DNA of 64,000 nt. Origin: Rhabdornis inornatus (Eukaryota; Chordata; Aves; Passeriformes; Rhabdornithidae). The notes beneath the pieces are model-generated. The model was not told where the DNA came from, did no database searches, and saw only the letters and a list, made by a program, of their open reading frames with translations. Positions 51,301 to 63,263 of the stretch are shown here, one piece after another. How positions within the stretch are numbered: position 1 is the stretch's first letter; every line of letters begins with the position of its first letter. Both the position numbers and the translations under genes were made by a program. Location of the stretch: assembly GCA_013397075.1 (NCBI GenBank), contig VWZS01008806.1, forward strand, positions 1-64,000, read 5' to 3'.

Positions 51301-54289
51301 TTTTTCCCTTTAATATTATTCTAATCAGCTCAGTTACCTTTTCCTATACAGATTCTGGTTTTAATTAATCTTTTATGTGGAAGTATATACAGTATTTTAG
51401 AGGAAATAAGTGTTTTGAATGCCTTTTATATTTGGAATTACACTTCTGTACTTCTGCTGGCAATACCTTAGCAGCTCAGACCTGAGAAACAGATTTGTCC
51501 TATTGAAAGTCAATGCATGTTGCAGGTTCAGGTCATAATTTTTGGTACAGTTTGTCAGCATAAGTCAGCATCTAAAGAAGCAGAGCTGACCTTCACTGAC
51601 CTCTGCCTTTCATTCCTGTTCCTGTGTATCCTTTCCCTTCGGCCAGCACCATCTACGTTCCTATATAGCAAAGCAGACTCAGAAATTTATTCCAGTTTTC
51701 TTTCAGCTGTTTTTTCCATCTTACAATTTGTGTGCTAATCCCTATTTTTTTCAGTTTAACTAATCCCTTCTCACTTGGCACCATATAAACACCTCACTGA
51801 CATAATGGCAGATGACCACCACCGCATTTTGTCCACAAAATCTGCAACCACAGTGTGTGCCTAATACATAAGCAAGAAACCTTTGGTAGCCATGTCCAAA
51901 TTCAAGTGGCATGATGCCACTTAAAGTGAATTTTGTTCACTTGTGGTAAAATGAACAAGCCCTAGAAACTGCTCAGCTAATCCGTGGTTCCGTGCTGGCA
52001 AGCAAAACTGGTTAATGAGAAATGAGCCACAGATGAAGTGGGAAGAATATGGTTAGATGGTGTAGAAGAAAAGATAAGGACTGTGGTGTGGATCCTGCAT
52101 CAAATGAATAGGATGTCTCAAAGAAAAGGAAGAGGAAGCAAAGTCAAGATGGTATACAAAGAGAATGAGAGGAAGACACCAAAAAAAACCAAAACAATGG
52201 GGAAATGGAGCAATGGCAGAAGGAAGGGGAAGAAAAGAGAATGCACAAAGCCTAACATGTGGTCCACTGTGATATTTCCATCATAATCCCAAAGCAATAC
52301 ACTGAAAGGGTTACTTTCCCACCTCAATCAGGGCTGTACAAAAGTCAAAATATTGTCTTGAGTCAGGACTTGCCTTTTTAACAGGTGTCATACTTAAAGT
52401 ACCTATTCAATAAAATCTAGCACAATGCCAGTTATGAATAAGCTCTCCCACTCCCAGTATTAATAAAATTTGTGGGTACTATTTATTTTAAAAAGATGCT
52501 TATAATATGTAATTTTAAAGGCAGCCCATGTAGCACATAATGGGGCACTGCAAATTGATTATATAATAAGTAAGTAGAAGAAAGAACAATATAAACAGTG
52601 GTTTGCAGCCTTGACCCTATGGTGTTTCCTGCCACAATGAAAGTAAAAACACATGTTCCCTGACAACCATCAAGCACTTTGTCACTGCTGTTGGACATTT
52701 TGCTGCCTTAGGGCTTGTCTACATGCAAAGCTACATTGGTTTGGCTGGGTTTAATTTGCTGCAAAGGGCTATGTGAATTCTTATTTTGACCTAAATCAGA
52801 CTTGCTTCAGTTTAGTTCAACAAATTAAAGGTCAGATAAAAGCTAAGTAACTCTGTTGATTAGGACAATCACAGTTCTAATCAATTGCTTACAATTATAG
52901 CGCTGCCTGTGCTGGCAAAAGCTGACTTTCTAGTAGCTTATCTTGATGAAGTTTCACCTGATTCCTCAGACTGTCTTAATTAATTTAAATTGTGCTTGAA
53001 TGGTCCTTTGGATCTAGTGCTACACAGTTAATGTCACCAAATCTTTGCTTATGCTGCTGAATGCAGAATATATATCTAAAATAATTATTTCAGTGGGGAA
53101 GTGGGTTACTCTGAAATTTACCCTTTTTTTCTACTATCTCACCCCAACACAGGCACTTCTCAGCATACAAGTGATGGCAGAAGCAGGGCGTAGAGCACTC
53201 CAAACTAAACAGGTGCACCATACACATACTAAGAGACACTTGGGGTTTCCTTAATTCAAAGCCTGCAAGAGCAATTTTGCCTGAGTCTTGCTGGGTTAAG
53301 TGCTTGGTAAGAATATTTAACAGCAGCACCCAAACACAGGGAAAGCTATATGCTTAGGGAAATGTAATGGAAATGAAGAATTAAATGAATGGAAAACCAG
53401 CCAGCATTATTCCAAAGCAGAGTGTCCACAGAAGTAGTTTAACCAGTACACTAGTAGTAGGACAATTGTAACACTGTAATAACATCAGTACATTTCCTGA
53501 GTCTTGCTGCAGAGAAGCAGAACTTGTCTTAGTTTTAGAAAGGCTTGTCAGCACCCTTATTTCCAAGGAAACACTCCAAGTACTTCCTCTTCAAAGGAAC
53601 AGCTCACAGCAGAGGATTCATTTTGTGATTTTCCAGTATTAATTTTAGGCCAAGGCAACTCAGGCAAGCATAAGGTAAATTTCACCTAATTGCTCCAACA
53701 TTGTCACAAGCTATCTGTCTCAGAAAACAAATAATTTGTTGAGAGGGAAGGTTCTGCTAGGTCACCCCACCTGAAACCTCAGCTACCCCAAGAGCAGCAC
53801 AACCACAATGCCAGCACAATCAGACTGGTGTTTAGACTGAGTGGGTGCCACTATGGCTTAATTAACAATATATGCCACACACCAAACATATACACCAAGT
53901 CCTGCTTCCCAAGGATGGTAAGGTTTGTGGGTTTTTTTTCATGCCATTAGAGAAAGCCTAGCTTACACTTCAGAACACAACCAAAAAACACCAAAGTGCC
54001 AAAACTTTATGAGGGCATATGCATAATTTTGTCTTTCAAAGACAACTTGTCTTTGTGTTCACAGTTGAATTAAGAAAATTAGATACAGAAAATCTAAGTT
54101 ATATGTATTTTGGGGGTTATCAACCTCTGTTAGCTTTCCCACTGTAGTGACCTGTAACACAGTTTGTTTCAATCAGGAAGCTGCACATGAAAGAGCTGTG
54201 CTCTTCCCAGCAGCAGCTTTATCGTTCTTTGAACCTCTTCCCTCACCACCCTCCTTAAGCAAGAATGTGCTTTATGCAACTGCAAGGAA
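45363..54289. other. Noncoding DNA upstream of the AKIRIN2 CpG island
   Basis: No exon can be supported. The sequence is AT-rich apart from a small GC-rich patch at about 47350-47520. Open frames such as 46682-47146 (154 codons) and 48177-48548 (minus strand, 123 codons over a purine/pyrimidine-biased stretch) lack recognisable domains. A run of C-rich sequence occurs at about 50571-50596. Distal regulatory elements of AKIRIN2 could be here but cannot be recognised from one sequence. Confidence 0.55.
47350..47520. other. Isolated GC-rich patch with a 40-bp-spaced direct repeat
   Basis: This patch of about 170 nt is markedly richer in G+C and CpG than its surroundings. GAGCAGGGGCTG occurs at 47421-47432 and again at 47461-47472. 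It could be an eroded LTR piece, an orphan CpG-rich element or a distal regulatory site. No gene start is visible. Confidence 0.4.
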
Positions 54290-54632
54290 ACCACTCGGTT
54301 ACGCCGTGACACAGTTCCCGACATCGTGAGGCCTTTCCATGAGTGTCCTTAGCTGTCACCTGGGTCTCCCGCACGCTCCTTGCTCTGCCCTCACCATGCA
54401 GGCCACTAAAATGCACTTTGCCCCCAATTTCACATACAGACAAGCGCCACGCGGACCTACATCCGCCGCCCAGCCCGCTCGACAGCTGCGCTCTCAGGAG
54501 GCAGGGCACGACCATCGCCCCCTTTGGTGCCCCCGCGTCGCCAAGGAGACCTACAGCCGCTCCCCGGGGTCCCGCCGCGTCTCCCCCATCCACACCCCAT
54601 CCCGCACCCTCCCAGGGGGGATTTAAACCAGA

Positions 54633-54642
54633 ACCCGGAAGC
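54633..54642 (+). promoter_or_regulatory. ETS-family site (CCGGAAG)
   Basis: ACCCGGAAGC contains the CCGGAAG core typical of GABPA/ELK-type ETS sites in housekeeping promoters. It lies 18 bp before the ZNF143-type motif. It is a motif match only; occupancy is inferred. Confidence 0.6.
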
Positions 54643-54660
54643 CTACCCTGCTGGCGCAGT

Positions 54661-54680
54661 GCACGCTGGGAGCTGTAGTG
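54661..54680 (-). promoter_or_regulatory. ZNF143/SBS-type promoter element
   Basis: GCACGCTGGGAGCTGTAGTG is the reverse complement of the SBS consensus ACTACAnnTCCCAGnnTGC, matching all defined positions. This element recruits ZNF143 (with THAP11/HCFC1) and usually lies within about 100 bp of start sites of housekeeping genes. Its position suggests that AKIRIN2 transcription starts shortly downstream, at roughly 54.68-54.82 kb; this is inference. Confidence 0.8.
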
Positions 54681-54722
54681 CCAGCTCCCCAGTGGCCATC
54701 CTGCCTTTGAGCGGCGGGGGAC

Positions 54723-54731
54723 GGGGCGGGG
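54723..54731 (+). promoter_or_regulatory. GC box (Sp1/KLF-type)
   Basis: GGGGCGGGG matches the Sp1/KLF core and lies between the ZNF143-type and YY1-type motifs, consistent with a TATA-less core promoter. Confidence 0.6.
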
Positions 54732-54798
54732 AAACCACGAGTCCCGTGAGTCTCTGCGGCAGGGGGGGGCTGGCGTTTGAACCGGCGGCGTTGTTGTT

Positions 54799-54810
54799 GA
54801 CGCCATATTG
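54799..54810 (-). promoter_or_regulatory. YY1-type motif
   Basis: The minus strand reads CAATATGGCGTC, one mismatch from the AANATGGCGGC YY1 consensus. YY1 sites of this kind often lie just downstream of the start site, which would place the start between the GC box and here. GCCGCCATC at about 54847-54855 is a second, weaker candidate. Confidence 0.5.
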
Positions 54811-55242
54811 CTGGTGCGGGGGTTACGGCCGGGAGCGCCATCGCCGCCGCCATCGCCGCCGCCCGGGCCCTGCCATCGCCATCGCCCTGCATCGGCCGCC
54901 CCGCACCGCGCACCTGGGACCGGCACCGCGCCCCTCGGCACTGCTCGTGCCCCGCCACCGGCCGCGGGCGGAATTTGTCCCGGCCGGGCAGGGCGGAGCG
55001 GGCGGGGAGAGCGGAGATCCAGCCGGACTGAACCGGGGCTGCTGCTGCCGCTGCCGGGGCCGCTCCCTAGAGAGAGGCCGGCGGGGAGGCGGCGGAGGCG
55101 GCCCTGACGCAGCCGCCCCCTCCTTTCCCTTCCCTCCCCCCCAGCCCACTCCAGACAGCGGGGAAGACGCCTCTAGGCAGGGCCGGCTGCTGCTGCCTCC
55201 ACCGCTGCCCCTCGCTCCGAGACCCCTTAGCCGCTCCGCGCC

Positions 55243-55447
55243 ATGGCTTGCGGCGCCACTTTGAAAAGGACTCTGGATTTCGACCCGCTGCTGAGCCCGG
55301 CGTCCCCGAAGCGAAGGCGATGTGCGCCATTGTCAGCCCCGGCCTCAGCCGCCTCCTCCTCCTTTGCCGCCGCTGCCTCCTCCCCGCAGAAGTACCTGCG
55401 CATGGAGCCCTCGCCCTTCGGAGAGGTGTCGTCCCGGCTCACCACAG
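55243..55447 (+). CDS. AKIRIN2: Akirin-2, exon 1 coding part (N-terminal 68 residues)
   Basis: Akirin-2 is a small nuclear adaptor. In other animals it links NF-kB-dependent transcription to SWI/SNF (BAF) chromatin remodelling and, through its C-terminus, carries proteasomes into the nucleus with importin-9. The exon begins MACGATLKRTLDFDPLL, identical to my recollection of mammalian Akirin-2, followed by SPASPKRRRC, whose PKRRR (residues 22-26) is the conserved nuclear localisation signal. An Ala/Ser-rich linker (about residues 30-48) is shorter than in human. Then come SPQKYLRMEPSPFGEV and SSRLTT. The ATG sits in a good context (GCGCCATGG), and no ATG occurs between about 54411 and this one, so the start is secure. 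The exon ends after one base of codon 69 (G of the expected Glu) at a consensus donor, G|GTGAGG, giving a phase-1 intron. The rest of the protein (EQILYNIKQEY onward, about 200 residues in the family) lies outside the window. Confidence 0.97.
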
Positions 55448-57245
55448 GTGAGGGACGCGGCACTCCCTGCGCCCGGCAGTCCCCCCTGGGGCAGTTCGGC
55501 GGGGAGGGGGCCGGGAAGGCGGCCGGGAAGCGGGGAGGAAGAAGGGCGGGGGGNTCTCCTCCTGTTCCTGGTCCCCTGGATGTGGCAGGGAGAGCTGCAG
55601 GGGCGAGTCGAGCTGCGGAAACGTTGGGGGCGGCAGGGGACCGGGCGTGTGGCCGAGATGGGGCTGGGGTCGGGAGTTGTCGGGGCCCCAGTCGATCCCT
55701 TCCTCGCAGCCATTATCAGTGGGTCGAGGCGGCGGCACCTCCTCCCGTTGCTCAGACATCGGGGGAGGGCGAGGGGGCAGGGCGGGGAGGCCGGCCTGTC
55801 ATCCATCACCCGTAAAACGCCACTGGGAAAAGGCAAAAGCGGATAAAACAAAGGGGTAATCCCGCTTTCTAGCCTCTTAATGCGGGCCGTCGTCCCGAAT
55901 AACCCATTCTGTGGTATCCTTAAAAGTTCCTTAGGAAAACTGAGTGTTAAAAGCGGTTGTGTACAAGGGTGAGTGTTGCCTTTAGGGCAGATAAAATGGA
56001 ATCGGGCGGTCTCCTCCTCTCTGGGAGACGCGGGGCAAGAACGAAACCCTTTTAGATTCTTAAGGCGCGAGAGCTAAGTCAGCCGGCGGCCCTAAAAGCT
56101 CGAGGTCTACCTTTGTAATGGTTGTCAGTTGAAAATCATCCGAGTTCTTTTTAGCAGCGGGTAGGGAGAAAAGAAAGGAATTAATCTTGGCTGGGCTCGG
56201 AGGATTGATTGGCCCATGCCATGCTTAGTCCGGTGGGCAGCTTCTAGCCATGCACTCGGGGACGGTGCAGCTCGCGGCCATGAGTGGCTGTAGCGCCGAG
56301 GTATGGATGTATCCGTGTCCTTTGTGTGCAGGGAAAAAAAAAAAGGCCCTCTGCAGTTGTTGCAGCAGAATTCCTTCCGCTGTTGTGTTTGGTACTCCCT
56401 TTTATAACAGAAGTTGGCTCCAGGTTACCAAGCACTAAGTTCGAATGTTCAAATTGCCATCTACACGTAGGACAGTGCCTTGTTTCAATATTCTTAGTTT
56501 GGAAAACGGTACTGTGCAATACATTTTTAGAGGTTTTTAATCAAATAATAAAAAATTGCTATGGAGGAAATATAGAGGGCATACAGAGTAAAACTTGGCA
56601 TCAGTGCCTTGATATTTTTTTGAACCTCTAGGAAAGGATCTTGAATGAGTCAGCGGTCTGGGATGAGAGTTGTGATGGATGGCGCTCCCTGGTACAGCGA
56701 GGCATTACGTGTACTTCGAAATAGATATTTAAAATCAGACTTAATTTGATTCTTTTAGAGGATAAGTGTTACTTCTTTGCAATGATTTATTTTGATTTCT
56801 TTAGGGTTTGGAGAGCTTAGGTTATGAATATTCAATATAAATGTTGTCTGGTCAGTAAATATGTATTGCTGAAAGGAGGCAAATAGATAGAATTTTCAGA
56901 AGAGACAGCCTACAGCAGTATTTGAAATAATACCTAAGCTTCTACCCTAACCATTCTGAAGGGCTTAAAAACTGAGATGTCACTAAAATTGAGGAAATAC
57001 AGGCTTCTTTATCTCCTGAGAAAATCAAAGGTGCCGGTGGTAATCCATGTGAAAAAGTAATTTATGTACAGACAAGGATGTATTTTATGTATAAAAAATG
57101 TGTTTAATATAATGAAGAGTGAACGACAGTAAATCAAAATGTCTCCTACAGCACTTGAATACTCCTAAGCAAAACTCGAAGCATTTATAAGTTGTGCACG
57201 TTTACATGGGTTTTGCTTAAAAGCTCCCTCTGGTTTCCATTACAG

Positions 57246-57259
57246 AAAAAAAAAAAAAA
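57246..57259. repeat. Poly(A) run, 14 nt
   Basis: An uninterrupted A14 run in AKIRIN2 intron 1. No retroelement body was recognised upstream. Confidence 0.8.
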
Positions 57260-60200
57260 TCTTTATTCTGTGCTGGTATAAATGTATCTGTTAATCAGCT
57301 TGCTTAGTTTTTAATTTCAGTTGAATTTAGGAGTTTTATCACATTGTGTATATTTCATTTCAACCCTCACTGAACAAAATAGAGCTCATAATTTTAAAGG
57401 GGGCTGTTGGAAGATTGTGTGTGATTCATCTCATTGTGTAAATGTACCTGTGAACTACTAGTTTGTATTTTTCCTGGTAATCACTTGGAAGAATCAGGTG
57501 GTTTATTTTAGAGCTCTGACTTAGGTTGAGGCCTAGTGTGCTGCAGAAATACATATTGCTTTACATTGACTCTAAAGTGAGTTCACATGACCATTTCTGA
57601 TGCAGATGTCTGCATTAGGGTCAGATAAATCTTGGTATATGTGAAAAGAATTCCAGTTCGATTTAAAAAGTATTCCCAAGTCACCATTTTGTGTTAGTTT
57701 TTGTGTTGAGAAATTTATTAACAATAGCCAGAATTCTGTTAACTTGGGCTTTTCTCAGCCTGTTACTGTAATCCTTAGATTGCCAGCACTTAGTGTCTGA
57801 ATTCTGTGTAATGAAAATTAATGTTCGTATGAAATCAGAGCTCCGGATATTAAGGACCTGATGCTTAGACTTCAAGTTCATGCTTAAACATTTTTCTTGT
57901 ATCTGATATGCTGATCTGGTAGTGTTTAACTTCGCACAGTGGAGACTATAGCAGCACCATGACTTCTTACCACATCGTTCATAATTTCAAAAATGAATTA
58001 TCTGGAAGCAGAATACAGATTGATTGAGGGGTGTGCTGAGAACTGAGAATACAGTATGGTAGTCAGATGAGAAAACAGCTGTCTGTATGGAGTGGTCATA
58101 GACAAATAACCAATGTCTGTTTGGGAGAGGGTAGGCTTATTCAAGATGAAATTTATCTCTCACAAGAGTGTTTTAATATTTTGTGGTTGTTTGAACAGCT
58201 GTTAGGTCACTTCCAGTTTCTCGGTGAATTTGGCAGCCAAACTGTAATTGTGGCTTTACAGTCTGTACTTTCTGTGGAATTGTGCTTACTGGCTTGAGCA
58301 TACTCATGAGTATGTTTGCTAATTTTTGAATAGCATTATTTGCATGTAGAATTATGTTTTTTGAAACTGTGTTCACTATAGGCAGTGCAGAACATACCTG
58401 CCTGGCATAAAACTGGTTTAGTTTTGAAAGAGTGGCTCTTCTTAAATATTTTTCTGCTTGTATACTACAGATGAGTTTTAGTTTCATGTAAGTTCTAGCT
58501 ATAGATGAGTCTGTTTTGTGTAATCAGAATATCTGCACCTGGGTCTGGATGCTGCCTGTGTGTTATTTATACACTTGTTTGGTTTCCTCTGAAGTCCAAA
58601 GGGTGCTTTTCTGTTTCAAAGCTGTTAAATGAATTCAAGGGTGAAAGGAGAAAACATTGGCAATATTTTTTCTCTGTTCTCTGCTGTATGTTTTGGAACC
58701 ATTGCTTGCAGTTTTACCAGTTCAGGAGTGGGAGAAAAAAAGAAAAAACTACTCAATAATTTTTTTTAAATTCAGAGGCAGGTTAGTTGTTGAAAGCCTG
58801 CATGTCTGGACATTTCTGAGATTGAATCTACAGTGGGAAATACAATTGAAAGACATTGGGACAGAAAGGACAAATAATGTTGATCTTAGGGATTTAAATC
58901 TCATAATTCCTGGTATATAGAAGCTCTGAAGACAGACTGACACCACAGGGTTTTTTTCCACACTTCATCCAAAACCAGAGGTTAACTTGAAAGACCTTTA
59001 TGCAGTCAGAAAGGATGAAATCATTTAAAAATCCACCGGCTTTAGCACATGCAGTTTTTCCTCCGTCTGAAAAATTCATCTGCCTCAACACTTCCCAGCA
59101 ACTAACTAATTTTGCAAACTAAAAACCTTAGTGGGTGGAGCTGTTGAGAACAGGCCTCTCATGAGGGACTCTTTACAAACAGAAGGTAGATAAATTTGCC
59201 TTTAGTATGTCCTTTTTCTTTCACAGGATAGTCTGGAAAAAGATTGATGTAATTGACACAGTTTTTCAAAATTAATGAATGAAAATGTCTTTGACCTTTT
59301 TGAATAGGAAGAACTGTCAGTCTTCCCTCTGGGCTGTCCTCCTATGACCTTTGAGTTGCCCTCTTGAGCAAACTGAACTACTTCTGTCTGAAACTTGGTC
59401 AGGCAATGACCAAGCACAGGTTTGGCTTTTAAGTGAGCAAATCCAGTGGCTTTGGAATGTGACATATTAGTAGTGCTGCATCTCTTTCTGCTTAATTTCT
59501 GTTTTGTTAACTTATCCACATGTGTATTTATTGCTAAATTATCTCGGTGAGTGCCAAGTTTCTCATTCTGCTCCAGTATTGCAGAAGTCATTAGGATTTT
59601 AAAAAACAAAACATTCCCACCCCTTAAAAAAAGTCACGTAATGGCTGCATCTGGACTTCATAATTTAATTTATCTGAAAAATTTCTATATAGATGCCTGT
59701 GGTGACTATAAATGTTAAATACACTTGGTTGTAGATGTCATAAAATGTTGAAGCTGTTTTTTTTTCCAACGGCAAGTCTGATAAATGCAATGTGACATTT
59801 TATGTGAAGGGAGAGATCTAATTGCTGTGTCTAATACATTTTGCATTGCTTGATTTATTTTTCATTCCTCAATCCCTTGATCAGGACAACTGGGACTTCC
59901 TGAAATAACACATTTGCAGAATGAGCTAATTCATATGTGAGCATCCAGCCTGTGGGAGAACCAGAGTTTTTATCAGCCTGAAACCTGGAGTAACTGGATC
60001 TCGTGAGGTGGCCTTCTCTGTGCCTCAGTCCGTGGCAAGTTGCTTCTATCTGTTCTGTAGCTGTAGCCAATGGCTGTGAGGTGTCAGCATGTACCCATTT
60101 ATCAGTGTTTTTTCTCTGGCTTAGAGCATGCCTCTCTGAGGGGGAGCATGGTTTCCGAAAGTATATATTCTGTTACTAGCCTCCTAACATGCCTAATTGA

Positions 60201-61142
60201 GAGGCGTAAGTGGAGTGGTTGATATCTGAGACCTAAGCAAGAGGGTAAGAGGAATATTTGGGTTGTTTTAATTTCTGTCTCTGCCAAGGTTCCCTGGTTA
60301 AGTAGAAAAAAAACCCCTGAGGAGTACCTTTACCCATTGCTCTGCTGCAGTGCTGCCTTTAGAGGCATCTTAAAATAAGCATTGTATGTCAGTAGTCTGG
60401 TGGGGAGACCAAAAGTAGGAATGTGGTGACATCAACTAGGTGTGTTGAATCAGGTTGAAGACCTAATGGAAATGTTACGTGTTAATTTGAACTAGGACAG
60501 TGGAGCAGTTTTGCTTTAACAGAAGCTGAAATCCTGAAAGACTTATGTCATTGACATCAGGATAGCGTTTGATTGATTACTTAGAAGAAATCTCAGGCAT
60601 GCTTCAAGTTTGAATGCATATGTTGAATGGTGACACTGCAAACTGAAACCGGAGCTAAAGGTTCCATTTCAGGCCAGGAAGACTGCTACACTGATTGAAG
60701 TGCATTGAGTCACCTTCCTGTGTGTTTTGCTGAATTTTCCTTTATCTAAATCAGAGAAGCCAGGAACTGTGAAGAGAGATTGATAGTTTAAAAATCAAGC
60801 CCAAAGAAGTAAGTCCTTCAGGTGAAGCAATCAGCACCTTCATAGTTGATAGGCAGTTATTAAAATGGAGAAAATAATTGTTTGCCTTGTTAACTTTTTA
60901 AGTTGAACTGTTTCCTTTGTACATAATTTCTAGGTAATTATAGGTCAGTATGAAGTAATTAGATGGCAGAATTTTGAAAAAAATTAACTTGACTTCTTAT
61001 CATGAATTAAAGTAGGAAGACTACATCACTCCTTGGAAATGAGTATTTGGCTTTGTAATCCATTAGTGTGGTAATCATATTTCAGATGTAAAGCTTGAAC
61101 TCTTAATTTACCCTGTTCATATTTCATCCTCTCTTCATTCAG

Positions 61143-61262
61143 AAATCTTAGTTCTCCAAATGGCATCTCAGGTTCTGAAAGATCTTAATGCAAAATTTAA
61201 AGAACCTATGTACTCAGCTTTATGCTCTCAGTACACAGCTCTGGATAAAAAAAAAAAAAAAG
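61143..61262 (+). other. Exon-like segment in AKIRIN2 intron 1 (cassette exon or short retrocopy)
   Basis: The segment is preceded by a T/C-rich tract ending in TTCATTCAG and followed by GTATGC, so it is bounded by a plausible acceptor and donor. It is exactly 120 nt. Joined after the single G left by exon 1 it stays open for 40 codons (EILVLQMASQVLKDLNAKFK onward) and returns to the same phase. The last codons are five AAA lysines from an A15 run. I do not recognise the peptide. The A15 tail suggests the alternative that this is a 5'-truncated retroposed transcript fragment, although no AATAAA and no clear target duplication is present. Chance is a serious possibility. Confidence 0.25.
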
Positions 61263-63249
61263 GTATGCATTTCATTATATTCAGGTATATTTGACTGAAT
61301 CCCTGATGCCTTTGGTGGTTATGGTGAGGTGATAGCAGTTTTCATTTGTCATTCTTAATCTTAGCTTTGAAGGAGAAGGGGGCATAAAACAAGTTCTTGT
61401 GTAACTGGTGGAGATTCATAGTCCTGTTGAATTTGAAATGCTATGTATGAAGTACTGATTCCTTTTGGTGTTTCAGCAGTGTGGCTTTTTCTTGCTGCTA
61501 CACCAGATTCAGCAAGTCTGATTTTCACTTTCAGCACCTTTGCCTGGAGTTTTCTGCTAAATAGCTCTGCATCTTCAGAAGTGGTTCTAACCAGCAGGAA
61601 ACACTGAGCAGAGGGGGTAGAGTGAAATTACAAAGAAACTGAGTATGGGCCTCACAACATAGTGAGGTGTTTCATCATATTAAGTATATTCCTTTTGTCA
61701 TCTCAGATCACATCATTGTCTGATGTAAAATATCTGATTTGAACTTCAGTGTATGTTCAAAGTGGATGAAAGCTTTTATTTAAAATATCTAATAAGTTGT
61801 AATATATGTGATGAAAGTTCTCACTTAAATTTTATAGTCTTACAGAAGGTGACAGAGTAGATTTTCTTCAATGAGTGTACTTTCAGATTCTAAATTTTTA
61901 TTTATAAAATATTTTGTTAATTAAAATGCATGTCATTGTTTTAAAGGACAGTTTGGGCCTCCACACTGGGGCACATGAACTGTGCCGTGTTTGACACCAG
62001 TTCAGTGCACATTTTAATTCAGTTGTGCACTGCAGAGAGAATAGTCAGAACCAACTGGAAGCCGGATAAGTTAAAAAACTGAACTTGAAAAAGCAGGAAG
62101 ACTTTCTGGAAGCAAAAGTAGGTTGGATCTACTAATTCTAAGATTTGTTTAACTAGGTCAGAGTTTTAAAAGTCTTTACAGCTGGATGTCTCCTGTATAT
62201 AGATGGTGTTCAGAAGTTGTCTGGTTGCACTACTTTAATATTTCATGGCTTTCTGCAAGTGCTGAGATGCTATAAAAATGTTGTTAATATATTTGTGTGG
62301 AATTGTTAAACAGAACTGTAAATGGGAGAAGTAACTTGGTGCATTTAAGCAGTTTTTCTTACTGTATTAGATGATTTTAATTTGGCATTCAGATTTTCAT
62401 TTAAAATTAGTCATAAATATTTGCAGGCTTACATTTCACTTCACAAAGAAGTAGTTTTAAGTCTAAGATTTTATGCTACTGTAAGTTAATAGGAGTGTCT
62501 ACTTAGTCTTTGCTGATATAAAAATGTGCCTGCTTTATTTGAACATTCCTGGTCTCATCATTCACGAGAATGAGAAGTCATTGAAAGTTTGTTGCTATGT
62601 TAAACTTGCATTTCTTGACTCTTAACCTCCATGTTATGAGTGGTGGAAGTCGGGAAGTATGAGATGAGTCAGTCTCCTTGCCTGCTATCAGCAAGGTACT
62701 GAGTATGCCTTACAGTCCAGTTTTCTGTGCTGAGGAGTGGTGCCTTAAATCTTTTAAGTTAGTCTGAACAAAGGAATACCATTTACCAAACTAGGCTACA
62801 GACATGCTTAGCAAGTGTTCAGTCAGTGCTTAACATTTCAGGCTTTTTTTCTCCTGGTTGCTGTTTGCCGTGTAGGCTTTGTCATGTTTAAACAGTCCTT
62901 TCTCTTAAACTTTGCTTAGTTCTATACTTTTAGCATAAGTCATAGTAATGCTAACCGTTAAAGTGATTTTGTCAGGATGGGGATCTCCCAGTATCTGTCA
63001 GTAGTGTGTCTTGAGATTTTTGATTTTCACAGCAAGATTTGAAGGTGGCAGTTTAAAAAGTGTTGCCAAATTAGAAGTAGATGAAATTGCTGTAATATCG
63101 CTGAGATTTCTTGGCCACAATTCAGTATAATTTGGACTAGAATCATGTATGTGCACAAATCTTAATTTTCTGTCCTAGTTGTTACTGTTTTCCCAAAGTC
63201 CACACCTGATTTCTCTGCCTCATCTCCCTGTCCACGCACGCACCACCCT

Positions 63250-63263
63250 CCCCCCCCCCCCCC
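63250..63263. repeat. Poly(C) run, 14 nt
   Basis: C14 inside a longer C-rich stretch in AKIRIN2 intron 1. Homopolymers of this kind are prone to length errors in assemblies. Confidence 0.85.

Larger units (their letters stand above)
54700..55242 (+). other. AKIRIN2: AKIRIN2 5' untranslated leader (start approximate)
   Basis: The leader is GC-rich, and no ATG occurs in it or for about 290 bases further upstream (last ATGs at about 54396-54413). There are therefore no AUG uORFs if transcription starts anywhere downstream of the ZNF143-type motif. Non-AUG open frames such as one beginning CTG/TTG near 54808 exist but are probably just CpG-island frames. The start position is inferred from the promoter motifs. 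Confidence 0.6.
54290..55860. promoter_or_regulatory. CpG island covering the AKIRIN2 promoter and exon 1
   Basis: From about 54290 the sequence changes abruptly to very high G+C with undepleted CpG, continuing through exon 1 into the start of intron 1 and fading by about 55900-56100. This is the usual architecture of a broadly expressed vertebrate gene. GCC/GCCATC tandem units occur at about 54837-54892. Several long open frames on both strands here, including a 228-codon minus-strand frame at 54255-54941, reflect the scarcity of AT-rich stop codons and are not taken as genes. A divergent noncoding transcript is possible, as at many CpG promoters. Confidence 0.9.

Noticed and set aside
1..54289. 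Exons of the expected neighbours SPACA1 or CNR1
   Set aside because: No frame resembles the recalled CNR1 or SPACA1 proteins. They are presumably farther away.
54255..54941. 228-codon minus-strand open frame at the CpG island, plus several overlapping + frames
   Set aside because: Composition is that of GC-rich promoter DNA (Gly/Ala/Pro/Arg runs), many frames are open at once, and no domain is recognised.
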